Assembly: GCA_002435875.1 (NCBI GenBank)
Contig: DIVN01000275.1
Span: 1-17,224, forward strand
Reading direction: 5' to 3'
Source: Anaerolineales bacterium UBA6131
GTDB taxonomy: Bacteria > Chloroflexota > Anaerolineae > UBA2200
DNA: 17,224 nt
The notes under the pieces are model-generated. The model did not search any database. It saw only the letters and a program-made list of their open reading frames with translations, and was not told the DNA's origin. The number at the start of each line of letters is the position of its first letter. Position 1 is the first letter of the stretch. This document shows, piece by piece, positions 1 through 8,475 of this stretch. Both the position numbers and the translations under genes were made by a program.

Positions 1-856
1 GCCACGTCAGCCATTCGCGCACCTGACCAGAAGTGTCCAGTACCTGATACCTGAGGCCCCGGCGATCAATCGTCGCTTGCACGCAGTGCAGATACTCAGT
101 ATCCATCGGCATCAGTGGGAGCGTTCCAGCACCTGCCGTAAGAATCTGCAGTACCCCCTCGTAGACCTGCACATCGAATGCCAGCATGTGACTACAGAAA
201 TAGGCCAGAACGCCATGTTGAACAAGGATGTCCCAGAACGAGCGGCAGTTCTGAGCGTCAAGATGCCGTTGGTAGGAACCTGAGAATCCGTTACTAGCGT
301 GGGCAGGATGGTGCCCGAAAACGAATCTGTACCGGGCATCACTCTGTTCAGTCAGCGTGCGGTCAAGCCATGTAGTCTCGGTACGCCCCTCACCGAGCCC
401 AGACCATACAGTGTTCACAAAGACGAGCAGAAGGTCCCCTTCGCGGACAAAGTAGCTGAGGCCTTCTTGCCCCAACGGGCCGTTACGTGGCAAGTGCCGC
501 AGCATCTCACGAAAGACCGCCTCGCTCAGTTCGCTATAGGTCGTGTGGTTCCCTGTAGTGTGCCAAACGGGAATGCCCTCGGAGCCGAGCCAGGCCATCT
601 CGCTGTGGAGCCAATGGCGCCATTGGCGGCGTAGTTGCTCGCCATCTGTGGTCAGACCCTGCACTTCATCACCAAGGAAACAGACAAACTCGGGTTGGTG
701 CGCAAAGCTCTGCACTACCGCGTTGACAGACCGGAAAGTCCGCTCATGTTCAGCATCGGGTATACCGGAACAACAGTCGCCATAGACCACAAACTGGTGT
801 CCGACGCCACCGCGCGGCAGCAAGCAGGGAACACGATTAAGAGGCAAGTCGACCAT
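1..856 (-). CDS. Metallophosphoesterase family protein (C-terminus outside window)
   Basis: This open frame on the minus strand has no stop before the left edge, so it is partial; 285 residues are visible. The start is taken at ATG 856, which has an AAAGG-like ribosome site about 8 nt upstream and begins just before the first conserved strand. Calcineurin-like metallophosphoesterase motifs appear in order: YGD (G26-D27) with a downstream H37, LGDE (G62-D63), GNH (102-104), GHHPAH (181-186) and SH (222-223) before a conserved-looking strand. These would hold a dinuclear metal centre. The first motif is GD...H rather than the common DxH, and the last is a weak version of GHxH, so this is a divergent member and its substrate cannot be named. 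It starts 62 nt after the GH13 gene and probably shares its transcript. No signal peptide is visible at the chosen start, which suggests a cytoplasmic enzyme. Confidence 0.8.
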   Translation of the reverse strand, partial: MVDLPLNRVPCLLPRGGVGHQFVVYGDCCSGIPDAEHERTFRSVNAVVQSFAHQPEFVCFLGDEVQGLTTDGEQLRRQWRHWLHSEMAWLGSEGIPVWHTTGNHTTYSELSEAVFREMLRHLPRNGPLGQEGLSYFVREGDLLLVFVNTVWSGLGEGRTETTWLDRTLTEQSDARYRFVFGHHPAHASNGFSGSYQRHLDAQNCRSFWDILVQHGVLAYFCSHMLAFDVQVYEGVLQILTAGAGTLPLMPMDTEYLHCVQATIDRRGLRYQVLDTSGQVREWLTW

Positions 857-918
857 ACGGCACTGGCCTTTGGCTCTGCCATAGGCGCAGCCTGGCGTGA
901 CACATGGGCGGACCCCGC

Positions 919-3900
919 TCAGTCCACTTTCTCGTCCGACGACAGAGACTCCGGGGTGCCGAACAACCTCACGAGCTCGTTCACTTTGTAGCCAGATCGC
1001 TTGTCCGCCCACACCAGCCTTTTCAGGACATCTCGCGCAGCCTTGCTTTCTTGCCGCGCCTGGCGCTCTGGCCGAACGGCAGCACCGAGCTCGGACACCC
1101 ACTGCAGTCCCCACAGCATCTGGGAGTAGGCTTCTTTGTTGTACCACACGGTGTCTTGATAGCGGTGGACCTGCAGCAGCCGCAACAGGTCATCATCCTG
1201 AAGCAGCGCAGCAAGAGTGACGGCCGCCCGCATATCGGTATCGGCTACGCTGAACTGACACCACAGTTGGTGGCTGGCAAGCGCCTTTATCCAGGACAGC
1301 GCGTGCTGTGCCTCAGGCTCCGATAGTCCTTGTCTCTCCAGCACGTCAACAATCCTGCGGCCCAGGAGCCACTCATCGATCCAGGCACGGCTGCGGCCGG
1401 AGAAACCGGCATCGCCGGCCAGTTTTCCCAGTGAATGGACAGCCCACCAACCCAATAGCATGCCCCAGGATTCGGCATCCATCTCTCCGTTGCTTTCCAC
1501 CGGCCGACTCATACTGCGCGATCGGCTCGATCTGTCGTGTGGTGATCGCCCAGAGCGTACCGGGGGCTGTACGATGCGAGCCAGCTCCATGCGCATGTCG
1601 TGTGCGATTTGCTGCAGCGCCTTTTCTGATTGGAGAAATGTACCGGCGCCTGTGCTCACCAAGTGGAGCGCTTCGTTCAACATCTTTAAGGCCGTCTCTT
1701 CCACCTCGGTCAAGAACTCTTCAGTAGACGAATACTCGCCCCCTGCTGCACGAGTGCCCATCGCCCACTCGATCAGAGCGGGGTTGAACACCTCATCAAA
1801 GGCGTCGTGCAGAGGTTGGAGCTGCATCTCAACCAAGGCGTCAGCAATGCTGGGCACTCCTCGGCCACCCAGAAGGGCTGCAAGTTGTCCGTAGTGATGT
1901 TCAGGGGTGTCCTGGATCTCTCGAAAATCCATAAAGACCTGGTACTTGAATGCACCGAGCTCAACGGCCAAACCTTGATCGTGGATCTCGTCGCAACTGC
2001 GGATGTACTCCAGCCCAGCGATGTGTTCCCGGAAGACACAGAAAAGTCCTTCTCCCCTCGATATGGCCAGGCTTTCACCCAATGCCTGGCTCTGGGGCCG
2101 CCGTTCGTCAGTCCCTTTGTCTCTCGCGGAATACGTTGTGGACATCCGAATCCGGCCCCGCGCTTCGGCATACTTGTTGTGATAGACGACCAGTGCCCGT
2201 TCGTCACCCCAACGGTTCGAGTAGGCAAAGACATCCTCGTTAACGTGTCCGTCTGGACCCACAAAGTCATAAAGCCTGAAGCTCTCCACCTCGGCAAACA
2301 GGTACCGCTTGTGCAACAGAGGAAAGATTTCGCGTTCATGCCGCCTGACCAGTTCCTCATCTGGCTTCTCATCCCAGTACGCACGGCGATACTCCATACC
2401 GTATTTCTCACTGAACCCCTGGACCTGCCCATGTCCGAACATGGGCGTGCCTGGCAGCGTCGCCATCATCACACACACACCAAAGTACTTGTCGTGCTTG
2501 CCAAACTGTGCCACGGCGGTCTCTTCATCCGGATTGCTCATGAAGTTCACAAAGCGCTTGAGGATCTCCGGGTCGAACTCGAGCACGTTCTTGATGGTCG
2601 TGCGGTACTTGGCATTGTCCTCGGCCTTCAGCATGTTCATGAAGGCACTGTTGTACACGCGATGCATGCCCAGCGAACGGACAAAGTACCCTTCCATGAG
2701 CCAAAAAGCCTCAGCAAGCAGCAGCGTGTCAGGGGCCTCCAGCGCTACACGATCAACCACCTCACGCCAGAACTCCTCTGGCATAGCGGCATCAAAGTCC
2801 TCCCTGCTCATCCCGTGCTCTGCACGCGTCGGGATCGCTCCACCTGCACCAGGCTCGGGATACCAGAGACGTTGATAGTGCCGTTTCGCCAGCGTCATCG
2901 CTGCATCGAAACGAATCAAGGGAAACTTGCGCGCCACATGGAGGATCGTCTGGATTACGGCTTCGCGCACCGTGGAATTGAGGTAGTTGAGCTGTGCGGT
3001 GTCGTTCCACGGCATGCTGGTACCATCGTTGCCGTGATATATGTAGCGAGTTGCGCCCGTCCAGCGGTCAAGGCGCTTGAACACGACTGACGCATCGCTG
3101 TGATCATAGTAGTGATCCTCAAGGAAGATGCCTACCCGCTGATCCCACGATAGATCGGGTCCGCTGAAGGTATGAGAGGGGAAGGGACTGTTGTCAAGGC
3201 TAACAAACCAATCAGGGTGCTCGATAACCCATTTGGCGTCAATGCCAACATGATTCGGCACCATATCGCCGGCCATGCGGATCCCTCGTTGGGCAGCCCG
3301 CTCTTTAAGATCCCGAAACGCTTCCTCGCCGCCAAGGTCGTCAGCAATCACATAGTCGTGCAGGGAATAGGCAGAGGCAACAGCCTCCGGATTGCCCATG
3401 ATCTGTTTGATCTGTCGGGAAGCCTGGCTGCGCTGCCAGACGCCGATAAGCCACAGGGCAGTGAATCCCCACTGCGCCAACAAATCTAATTCCTGGTCAG
3501 GAACCTGATCCAAACGAGTGATCGGATATCCATACTGCCAAGATAACTGATCCAACCAGACATACGAACTCTTGGCCAGCAGAACAACCTTCGGCATCCA
3601 GTCCCGATCAGTGCTGTAGCGTTCGGCTTCCAGAACAAGGGTAGCGGGGAACTCCAAGGGCAAAGCAGGTCCTGGTCCGCCGAAAGTAGCTTTGTCCTCC
3701 TCTCGGACCAAGTCCAATCCGCCCAATATCCTCAGCACCAGGCTACCGAGTATGGCAGACCACTTGTCGCGGATGAAGGCCAACTGCCCGACAAGAGAAT
3801 CCGGCGCAGCCAGTGCTGGCTCACGCAGCATGTCAAAGAGTGACTGCCCCCGCGCACCGGCCGCCGGCTGAGAAACAAAAAACGTGCTCAGGGCGGAGAT

Positions 3901-4461
3901 AATCGATGGGTATGCCGTCTGTCGGCTCAGTACGGTATCATCAAACAATTCGCGGAAGGGAGAAAAGGCAGGGTTCGCATTGGCCAGCCAGAGTAGCAGC
4001 ATCTCCTCTAGTAGCACCTGCCTGTGCGGGACACCCGCAGTCTGCCCCTGCATGTAGTCCGTGAGAGTGAGTTCGTTGCGGTACACTGCCAGCGGAGGAA
4101 ACTCCTCCGCAAACCGTCGCAAGGTTCCTTGCACTACTGGCTCAGTGAAGCGCTCGTCCAGCCACGAAAGGGCCTGCTGCATCACCAGTGGGTTCCGCTG
4201 CTCCCGATACCAGGCAACGACCCGGTGCAGAATCTCGTCGATGAGCCCCATCGCGTGAAGTTGTCCAGCTTTCACGGCGCGATCCGGAAAACGAGCCAGA
4301 TCACGCTTCTGATTCATCTTTTGTGCAAAGAGGCGCGCTGCGTGGAAATCGACAAGCAGCACGTTCCCAGTCAGTGAGAACAACAGCTGATCAAAGTCGT
4401 ACAAGTCACGAGCACGACGCGATACGTGAAACTCCATGCATACAGCCTGTCTAGACCGCAT
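919..4461 (-). CDS. Very long GH13 alpha-amylase-family protein
   Basis: The protein has 1180 residues. The start is ATG 4461, preceded by AGGAG six nt upstream; the open frame continues about 100 codons further 5', but without a ribosome site. The central part is a GH13 catalytic barrel. Region I DMVPNH lies near residue 398, region II IRFDAA with the nucleophile Asp near 516, region III LLAEAFW with the acid/base Glu near 582, and region IV FMSNPDEE with the third Asp near 642. Region IV has Asn-Pro-Asp instead of the usual Asn-His-Asp. A motif rich in Gly and aromatic residues (GHGQVQGFSEKYGMEYRR) follows. About 300 residues before the barrel and 350 after it are mostly helical and not recognised. 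Known GH13 enzymes hydrolyse or transfer alpha-glucans; the exact activity is not predictable here. No signal peptide is seen, so the protein is probably cytoplasmic and may act on stored glycogen (inference). A weak promoter candidate (-10 TAGAAT, complement of 4544-4549) lies upstream. Confidence 0.9.
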   Translation of the reverse strand: MRSRQAVCMEFHVSRRARDLYDFDQLLFSLTGNVLLVDFHAARLFAQKMNQKRDLARFPDRAVKAGQLHAMGLIDEILHRVVAWYREQRNPLVMQQALSWLDERFTEPVVQGTLRRFAEEFPPLAVYRNELTLTDYMQGQTAGVPHRQVLLEEMLLLWLANANPAFSPFRELFDDTVLSRQTAYPSIISALSTFFVSQPAAGARGQSLFDMLREPALAAPDSLVGQLAFIRDKWSAILGSLVLRILGGLDLVREEDKATFGGPGPALPLEFPATLVLEAERYSTDRDWMPKVVLLAKSSYVWLDQLSWQYGYPITRLDQVPDQELDLLAQWGFTALWLIGVWQRSQASRQIKQIMGNPEAVASAYSLHDYVIADDLGGEEAFRDLKERAAQRGIRMAGDMVPNHVGIDAKWVIEHPDWFVSLDNSPFPSHTFSGPDLSWDQRVGIFLEDHYYDHSDASVVFKRLDRWTGATRYIYHGNDGTSMPWNDTAQLNYLNSTVREAVIQTILHVARKFPLIRFDAAMTLAKRHYQRLWYPEPGAGGAIPTRAEHGMSREDFDAAMPEEFWREVVDRVALEAPDTLLLAEAFWLMEGYFVRSLGMHRVYNSAFMNMLKAEDNAKYRTTIKNVLEFDPEILKRFVNFMSNPDEETAVAQFGKHDKYFGVCVMMATLPGTPMFGHGQVQGFSEKYGMEYRRAYWDEKPDEELVRRHEREIFPLLHKRYLFAEVESFRLYDFVGPDGHVNEDVFAYSNRWGDERALVVYHNKYAEARGRIRMSTTYSARDKGTDERRPQSQALGESLAISRGEGLFCVFREHIAGLEYIRSCDEIHDQGLAVELGAFKYQVFMDFREIQDTPEHHYGQLAALLGGRGVPSIADALVEMQLQPLHDAFDEVFNPALIEWAMGTRAAGGEYSSTEEFLTEVEETALKMLNEALHLVSTGAGTFLQSEKALQQIAHDMRMELARIVQPPVRSGRSPHDRSSRSRSMSRPVESNGEMDAESWGMLLGWWAVHSLGKLAGDAGFSGRSRAWIDEWLLGRRIVDVLERQGLSEPEAQHALSWIKALASHQLWCQFSVADTDMRAAVTLAALLQDDDLLRLLQVHRYQDTVWYNKEAYSQMLWGLQWVSELGAAVRPERQARQESKAARDVLKRLVWADKRSGYKVNELVRLFGTPESLSSDEKVD

Positions 4462-4705
4462 TGTATTCTCCTCTGATGGGTCGTGCGGCGACTTCACTGG
4501 GGCCTCCTGAGGGAGCCCTCGTACGCGGTTCGAACCTGACCGGATTCTACAACAGTACTGCCGTCTATCGGAATTGTGAGAATCCATCTGTCGCGCCACT
4601 GCTGAGCCTCGTCCTGGGATCTGTCTGGAGTACTGCCCGGGCTCTTGGCGCCTGGCAACGCAACCGTCCCAGACATGCTCGTAGCCACCTGCAGACAAAT
4701 GCTGG

Positions 4706-6151
4706 TCAGGCCATCGGCTCACGAGGTAGACGCACATGAACCTTGCTGCCTCTGCCCAGCTCACTTTCAATCCAGATTGTACCGCCCAGCCCTTCTACCA
4801 AAGCCTTGGCAATCGACAGGCCAAGCCCAACGCCAGGGATGCGGGAGTCCGGATCGCCACGATAGAAACGTTCAAAGATGTGGGGCAGCTTGTCAGGGGC
4901 GATGCCTGGTCCGCTATCTTCGACCCGGATACCGATCATACCTTCAGTATCGGTTGCTTCCAGCAGGATCGAACCGTCGGAGTGTTTCAGTGCATTGTCT
5001 AGTAGGATAAGCAGTATCTGTTTTAGCGCATCACGATCGCCCAGAGCAACCACCGGGCTTACCACAGCTTCTACCTGACGTCCAGAGTCAAGCTGACGCA
5101 CTTGCCGGCAGACCTCATCCACTAGAGGACGCAGCGGCACTGACTCCCTTTGGAGACCGTCTTGCGTATCAGCGCGGGCTAAGGTAAGCAGATTGTTGAC
5201 AAGGCGGATCAGTCGATCGCTTTCATCAACCAGATCAGCAAGTATGTCAGCCCTCTCTTCATTGGGAAGTGGAGGCTTGCGGCGTAGCAGGGCCAGGTTG
5301 CCGCGCACCGTCGTCAAAGGCGTACGCAGCTCGTGAGAGACATTGGCTACGAAGCTTCGCTGCATGTCCAGCGATTCTGCTACCCGTTGGTAAGCTTCCT
5401 GCAAACGCTGTAGCATGGTGTTGAAGGTAGCAGCCAACTTGCCCACTTCGTCCATCGGGCCGGCGTAAGCTACCCTTCGCGCAAAGTCAGAATTCCTGCC
5501 GATAGCGTCAGCGGTTTGTGTGATACGTTGGATCGGCTCCAACGCCAAGCCCGACAGAATCCAGCCAATACCGAATGCAGCCAGGGTGGTAAGCATAGTG
5601 GATATGGCCAGAGTAGCACTCAGAGCCCTCAGAGACCGGTCACGCTCGGTGAGAGATCTCGCCACCTGAAGAATCTGGGTTACCTGTCCTCCTGTGAGGA
5701 TGGGTCGGTTGAGGATCAGCAGGCGCTCTTGCGCCACCATAGCCATTTCCCACCATGTCTCCTGCCTGCGCAAAGCATCCAGCCCATCTGGACTAAGCGG
5801 GAGGACCTCCACATCATCTCCGAAAGGACTTGCAACCAAGTCGCCATCCGCATCAAGCACCCTTACGATCTCACGCTCCGGCAGCTGTTGAAACACCTGC
5901 TCATCGGTCAGGTCTGCGAAGGAAACGGGCGGAGGGGGACGCCGAGGCGAAAGAGGCGCCTCAGCCTCCGGACGAGCATAGATGCGCGCAATGCTCTGGC
6001 TCAATCCTTCGCTGCTGAACCGCAGATCATTCTTGAGTGAGCCCAGCGTAAAGTTCGACTGAATCGTGTACAGCGCAACGCTGAAGATGACCAGCATCAG
6101 GGCCAGAATAGCACTGTACAGCAAGCTCAAACGTAGACGAATGGACATCAT
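4706..6151 (-). CDS. Two-component sensor histidine kinase
   Basis: This 481-aa membrane sensor kinase has the standard layout. TM1 covers about residues 8-28. An extracytoplasmic sensor region of about 150 residues follows, with a Pro-rich stretch and no recognised fold. TM2 lies at about 178-203 and a HAMP linker at about 204-256. The HisKA domain has the H-box SHELRTPL with the phosphorylated His near 272. The HATPase_c domain has the N-box LLDNALKH near 385, DSGPGI near 413, and a G2-type loop GVGLGLSIAKAL. All catalytic motifs are intact. Its ATG overlaps the regulator stop codon (ATGA, 4 nt), which points to translational coupling; a second ATG follows immediately, so the exact start may differ by one codon. 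It should autophosphorylate and pass phosphate to the regulator encoded just upstream. The signal is unknown. Confidence 0.95.
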   Translation of the reverse strand: MMSIRLRLSLLYSAILALMLVIFSVALYTIQSNFTLGSLKNDLRFSSEGLSQSIARIYARPEAEAPLSPRRPPPPVSFADLTDEQVFQQLPEREIVRVLDADGDLVASPFGDDVEVLPLSPDGLDALRRQETWWEMAMVAQERLLILNRPILTGGQVTQILQVARSLTERDRSLRALSATLAISTMLTTLAAFGIGWILSGLALEPIQRITQTADAIGRNSDFARRVAYAGPMDEVGKLAATFNTMLQRLQEAYQRVAESLDMQRSFVANVSHELRTPLTTVRGNLALLRRKPPLPNEERADILADLVDESDRLIRLVNNLLTLARADTQDGLQRESVPLRPLVDEVCRQVRQLDSGRQVEAVVSPVVALGDRDALKQILLILLDNALKHSDGSILLEATDTEGMIGIRVEDSGPGIAPDKLPHIFERFYRGDPDSRIPGVGLGLSIAKALVEGLGGTIWIESELGRGSKVHVRLPREPMA

Positions 6152-6822
6152 TCCTCGCGAAGTACGTACCCAACGCCTCGCACAGTATGGATCAAGCGTG
6201 AGCGATTCCCGGTCTCTAGTTTTTTCCTCAAGTAGCCAACGTAGATCTCGAGCACGTTATCGTTGCCTCCGAAATCGTAACCCCAGACTTCGTTCAGAAT
6301 CTGCCCCCGTTCAAGCACTTGCCGTGGATGACGCAAGAAAAGGTGAAGGAGGTTGAACTCCGTAACTGTAAGCGCCAAGGCAGTGTCACCGCGCCGCACC
6401 TCGCGTGTAGCAGGGTTGAGAGTCACATCGTCATAAGCGAGTGGTTGTCCCACCGCCTGTTGAGAGCGGCGCAACATCGCATGGACTCGGGCGACCAGCT
6501 CGGCAGGAGCGAAGGGTTTGACCAGGTAGTCATCCGCACCACTCTCCAATCCCTCTACTCTATTCTCAATTGCATCGCGTGCCGTGAGCATGAGCACCAT
6601 TACACGATGGCCCTCCTCGCGTAGCTGCTTGACGAGTGCAAGACCATCCATGTGCGGCATCATCCAATCCACGATGATCAGTGCGGGGTCCTGAGTATGT
6701 ATGATTGACAGAGCCTCACATCCATTCGTCGCAGTGAGCACGGCCAGATTCTCATATGTCAGCGTTCGCCGCAGCATCTTGAGAAGTCTGACATCATCGT
6801 CTACAATCAGAACCGTCGGCAT
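6148..6822 (-). CDS. OmpR/PhoB-family response regulator
   Basis: The protein has 224 residues, typical for the family. The receiver domain keeps every key residue: the acidic pair D8-D9, phosphoacceptor D52 (IIVDWMMP), T80 and K102 (DYLVKPF). The C-terminal half is a winged-helix DNA-binding domain (LTVTEFNLLHLFLRHPRQVLERGQ, RLIHTVRGVGYVL in two blocks). ATG 6822 is preceded by a GAGGT ribosome site. It is the first gene of a two-gene operon with the sensor kinase and is transcribed divergently from the VTC/DUF4956 pair. That pair is a possible but unproven target. Confidence 0.95.
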   Translation of the reverse strand: MPTVLIVDDDVRLLKMLRRTLTYENLAVLTATNGCEALSIIHTQDPALIIVDWMMPHMDGLALVKQLREEGHRVMVLMLTARDAIENRVEGLESGADDYLVKPFAPAELVARVHAMLRRSQQAVGQPLAYDDVTLNPATREVRRGDTALALTVTEFNLLHLFLRHPRQVLERGQILNEVWGYDFGGNDNVLEIYVGYLRKKLETGNRSRLIHTVRGVGYVLREE

Positions 6823-6873
6823 GATATTACTACCTCAAGACAACCGGACTTTGTTTCAGAATACCTGGCGTTC

Positions 6874-6928
6874 CTGAGAACTGCCTGTGAAGGCGCGATC
6901 AAGCTCAAGTTCTCAGCCTACTCACAGG
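6874..6928. repeat. Two interleaved perfect inverted repeats in the leader of the two-component operon
   Basis: Repeat A is CTGAGAACT (6874-6882) with its complement AGTTCTCAG (6908-6916), nine matching positions. Repeat B is CCTGTGA (6884-6890) with TCACAGG (6922-6928), seven matching positions. The order A-B-A'-B' is interleaved, so in RNA the two hairpins would be mutually exclusive or form a pseudoknot-like fold; in DNA they could be overlapping protein-binding sites. They lie between the predicted promoter at 6948-6977 and the response-regulator start. Confidence 0.6.
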
Positions 6929-6947
6929 TTTTTCTTGGGTTTCGCAC

Positions 6948-6977
6948 AGCATACTATGTGATGATACACACGGTCAA
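6948..6977 (-). promoter_or_regulatory. Candidate promoter of the two-component operon
   Basis: Read on the minus strand: -35 TTGACC (complement of 6972-6977), an 18-nt spacer, and -10 TATGCT (complement of 6948-6953). This would give a leader of about 120 nt before the regulator, containing the interleaved inverted repeats. It is a motif match only; a shorter spacing to TAGTAT is also possible. Confidence 0.4.
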
Positions 6978-7003
6978 CAAAAGGAAGCGCAAGCGATCGC
7001 CCC

Positions 7004-7789
7004 ATGGCTAGCCTGAACCACACGATTCGCAGTTTCAACCGATTCGAGCTCAAGTACCTCATCACGCTGCAGGAGGCAGAACGCTTCCGGCACGCCCTGC
7101 GGGCGTATTTGTTGCCAGACGACAACGGAGAGACTCAAGGCTGCTACGAGTTGTCAAGCCTGTACTATGACTCGCCTGACTTGCGCTGCTACTGGGAGAA
7201 GGTAGATGGTCTTAAGTTTCGTCGCAAGCTCCGCATTCGGCTTTATGGCGACCGTGTCCCCGACGATGACACGATCGTATATGTCGAAATCAAACAGCGC
7301 GTGGATCGAGTCACTCAGAAGCGCAGAGTAGCACTCCCACTTTGCCAGGCGCTGAGGTTTTGCGACGACCGGGAGATGCCCCCGTTTGACCCTCAGGATA
7401 GGCTGGTCATCGAGGAAATTCAGGCCTTTCTGTGGCACTACAATCTCCACCCTACCTGCCTGGTTAGGTACAACCGACAGGCGTTGATTGGATCTGCCTA
7501 TGACATCGGTCTCCGGGTAACTTTCGACACTGCGATGTCGTACCAGACGCTTCCTTTAGACCTTCGCGGCAGAGCCTGCGGTATGGCCATGTTTCCTGGA
7601 GGGTGGACCATCATGGAAATAAAGGTGAACGAGCGTATCCCGTACTGGCTCACTGAGTTGGTGGCCGCTCACAATCTGCGCATGGTACGCGTCAGCAAGT
7701 ACTGCCGTAGCATTGAACTCGCGCACGATTCCGGATCGGGGGGGGCGCTGTCTTGCCGTGATGGAATCGCACATTTGAAGAAGGAGTAA
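7004..7789 (+). CDS. VTC-domain (polyphosphate polymerase-like) protein
   Basis: The 261-aa protein matches the VTC domain, the catalytic domain of the yeast vacuolar polyphosphate polymerase and of bacterial relatives. Characteristic segments are the N-terminal FNRFELKYLIT, the YYDSPDLRCYWEK strand, the basic KFRRKLRIRLYG segment, the acidic VYVEIKQR strand and the C-terminal IMEIKVNERIPYWLTELV. Alternating basic and acidic residues on the strands fit the triphosphate-tunnel fold that binds polyphosphate and metal. No membrane segment or signal peptide is present. ATG 7004 is the only reasonable start at the domain edge, but the nearest purine-rich site (AAGGAAG, 6981-6987) is far away, so initiation may be weak. 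The DUF4956 gene follows 5 nt later. Actual polymerase activity has not been shown by anything visible here. Confidence 0.85.
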   Translation: MASLNHTIRSFNRFELKYLITLQEAERFRHALRAYLLPDDNGETQGCYELSSLYYDSPDLRCYWEKVDGLKFRRKLRIRLYGDRVPDDDTIVYVEIKQRVDRVTQKRRVALPLCQALRFCDDREMPPFDPQDRLVIEEIQAFLWHYNLHPTCLVRYNRQALIGSAYDIGLRVTFDTAMSYQTLPLDLRGRACGMAMFPGGWTIMEIKVNERIPYWLTELVAAHNLRMVRVSKYCRSIELAHDSGSGGALSCRDGIAHLKKE

Positions 7790-7794
7790 TCGGC

Positions 7795-8475
7795 ATGCTG
7801 GACCTGGGTTTTCAGGATCTGACTAGTCAGTTCTCGATTCTGGACGTGGTGTTTTGCTTGGTGCTCACTTTTGCCCTCAGCGCGTTCATCGGTTGGATCT
7901 ACAAGGCGACTCACCGAGGAACGTCCTACACGCAAAGCTTTGTGCAAACCTTGGTGCTAAACGGCATGGTGGTCGCCCTCGTTATGCTCATCGTCGGCTC
8001 CAGCATCGCCCGAGCGTTTTCTCTGGTCGGAGCGCTCTCCATCATCCGCTTTCGCAACGCAGTGAAGGAGACGCGAGACGTTGGGTTCATCTTCTTCACC
8101 ATGGCGATCGGCATGGCCGTCGGCACCAAATTCTACTTGCTTGCAGTCATTGCGGCGCTTGCTATCAGCCTGATGATCCTGGTTATGACCCGGTTCAACT
8201 GGTACGCCCGCGAAATGGTAAGCCACATCCTGCGTGTGCAGGTTCCCAACAATGTAGCCTTTGATACGCTCTTCGACGAGGCATTCCTTCACTACACCAG
8301 CGCTTCAGAATTGATCAGCGTCGACTCGGTTCACGGTGGGATGTTGACCGAATTGACGTATTCTGTCAGCATAAAGAAACCCGTTCATATTCAGGACTTT
8401 GTATCGGAGATCCGACGACTGAACAACAATAACAAGGTCATCCTGATCACCGGCTACAACACTACCGATCTGTAG
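7795..8475 (+). CDS. DUF4956 integral membrane protein
   Basis: The protein has 226 residues. Hydrophobic segments lie at about 18-37, 50-72 and 98-137 (the last long enough for two passes). Between them is the conserved segment FSLVGALSIIRFRNAVKETRD, described here as residues of about 75-95. The C-terminal 85 residues form a soluble alpha/beta region. This matches DUF4956, a family commonly encoded next to VTC-domain proteins in bacteria (family knowledge). AAGGAG overlaps the end of the VTC gene and serves ATG 7795, so the two are translated together. By analogy with VTC membrane subunits it may anchor the VTC protein or export its product; that is inference. Confidence 0.88.
   Translation: MLDLGFQDLTSQFSILDVVFCLVLTFALSAFIGWIYKATHRGTSYTQSFVQTLVLNGMVVALVMLIVGSSIARAFSLVGALSIIRFRNAVKETRDVGFIFFTMAIGMAVGTKFYLLAVIAALAISLMILVMTRFNWYAREMVSHILRVQVPNNVAFDTLFDEAFLHYTSASELISVDSVHGGMLTELTYSVSIKKPVHIQDFVSEIRRLNNNNKVILITGYNTTDL

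Noticed and set aside
1807..3090. 427-codon open frame on the plus strand inside the GH13 gene
   Set aside because: It is antisense to a protein with clear GH13 motifs on the other strand, has no ribosome site and its product resembles no known fold.
4524..4550. GGTTCGAACC resembling a tRNA T-arm
   Set aside because: The flanking bases do not form the 5-bp T-stem on either strand, and no acceptor or anticodon arm is present.
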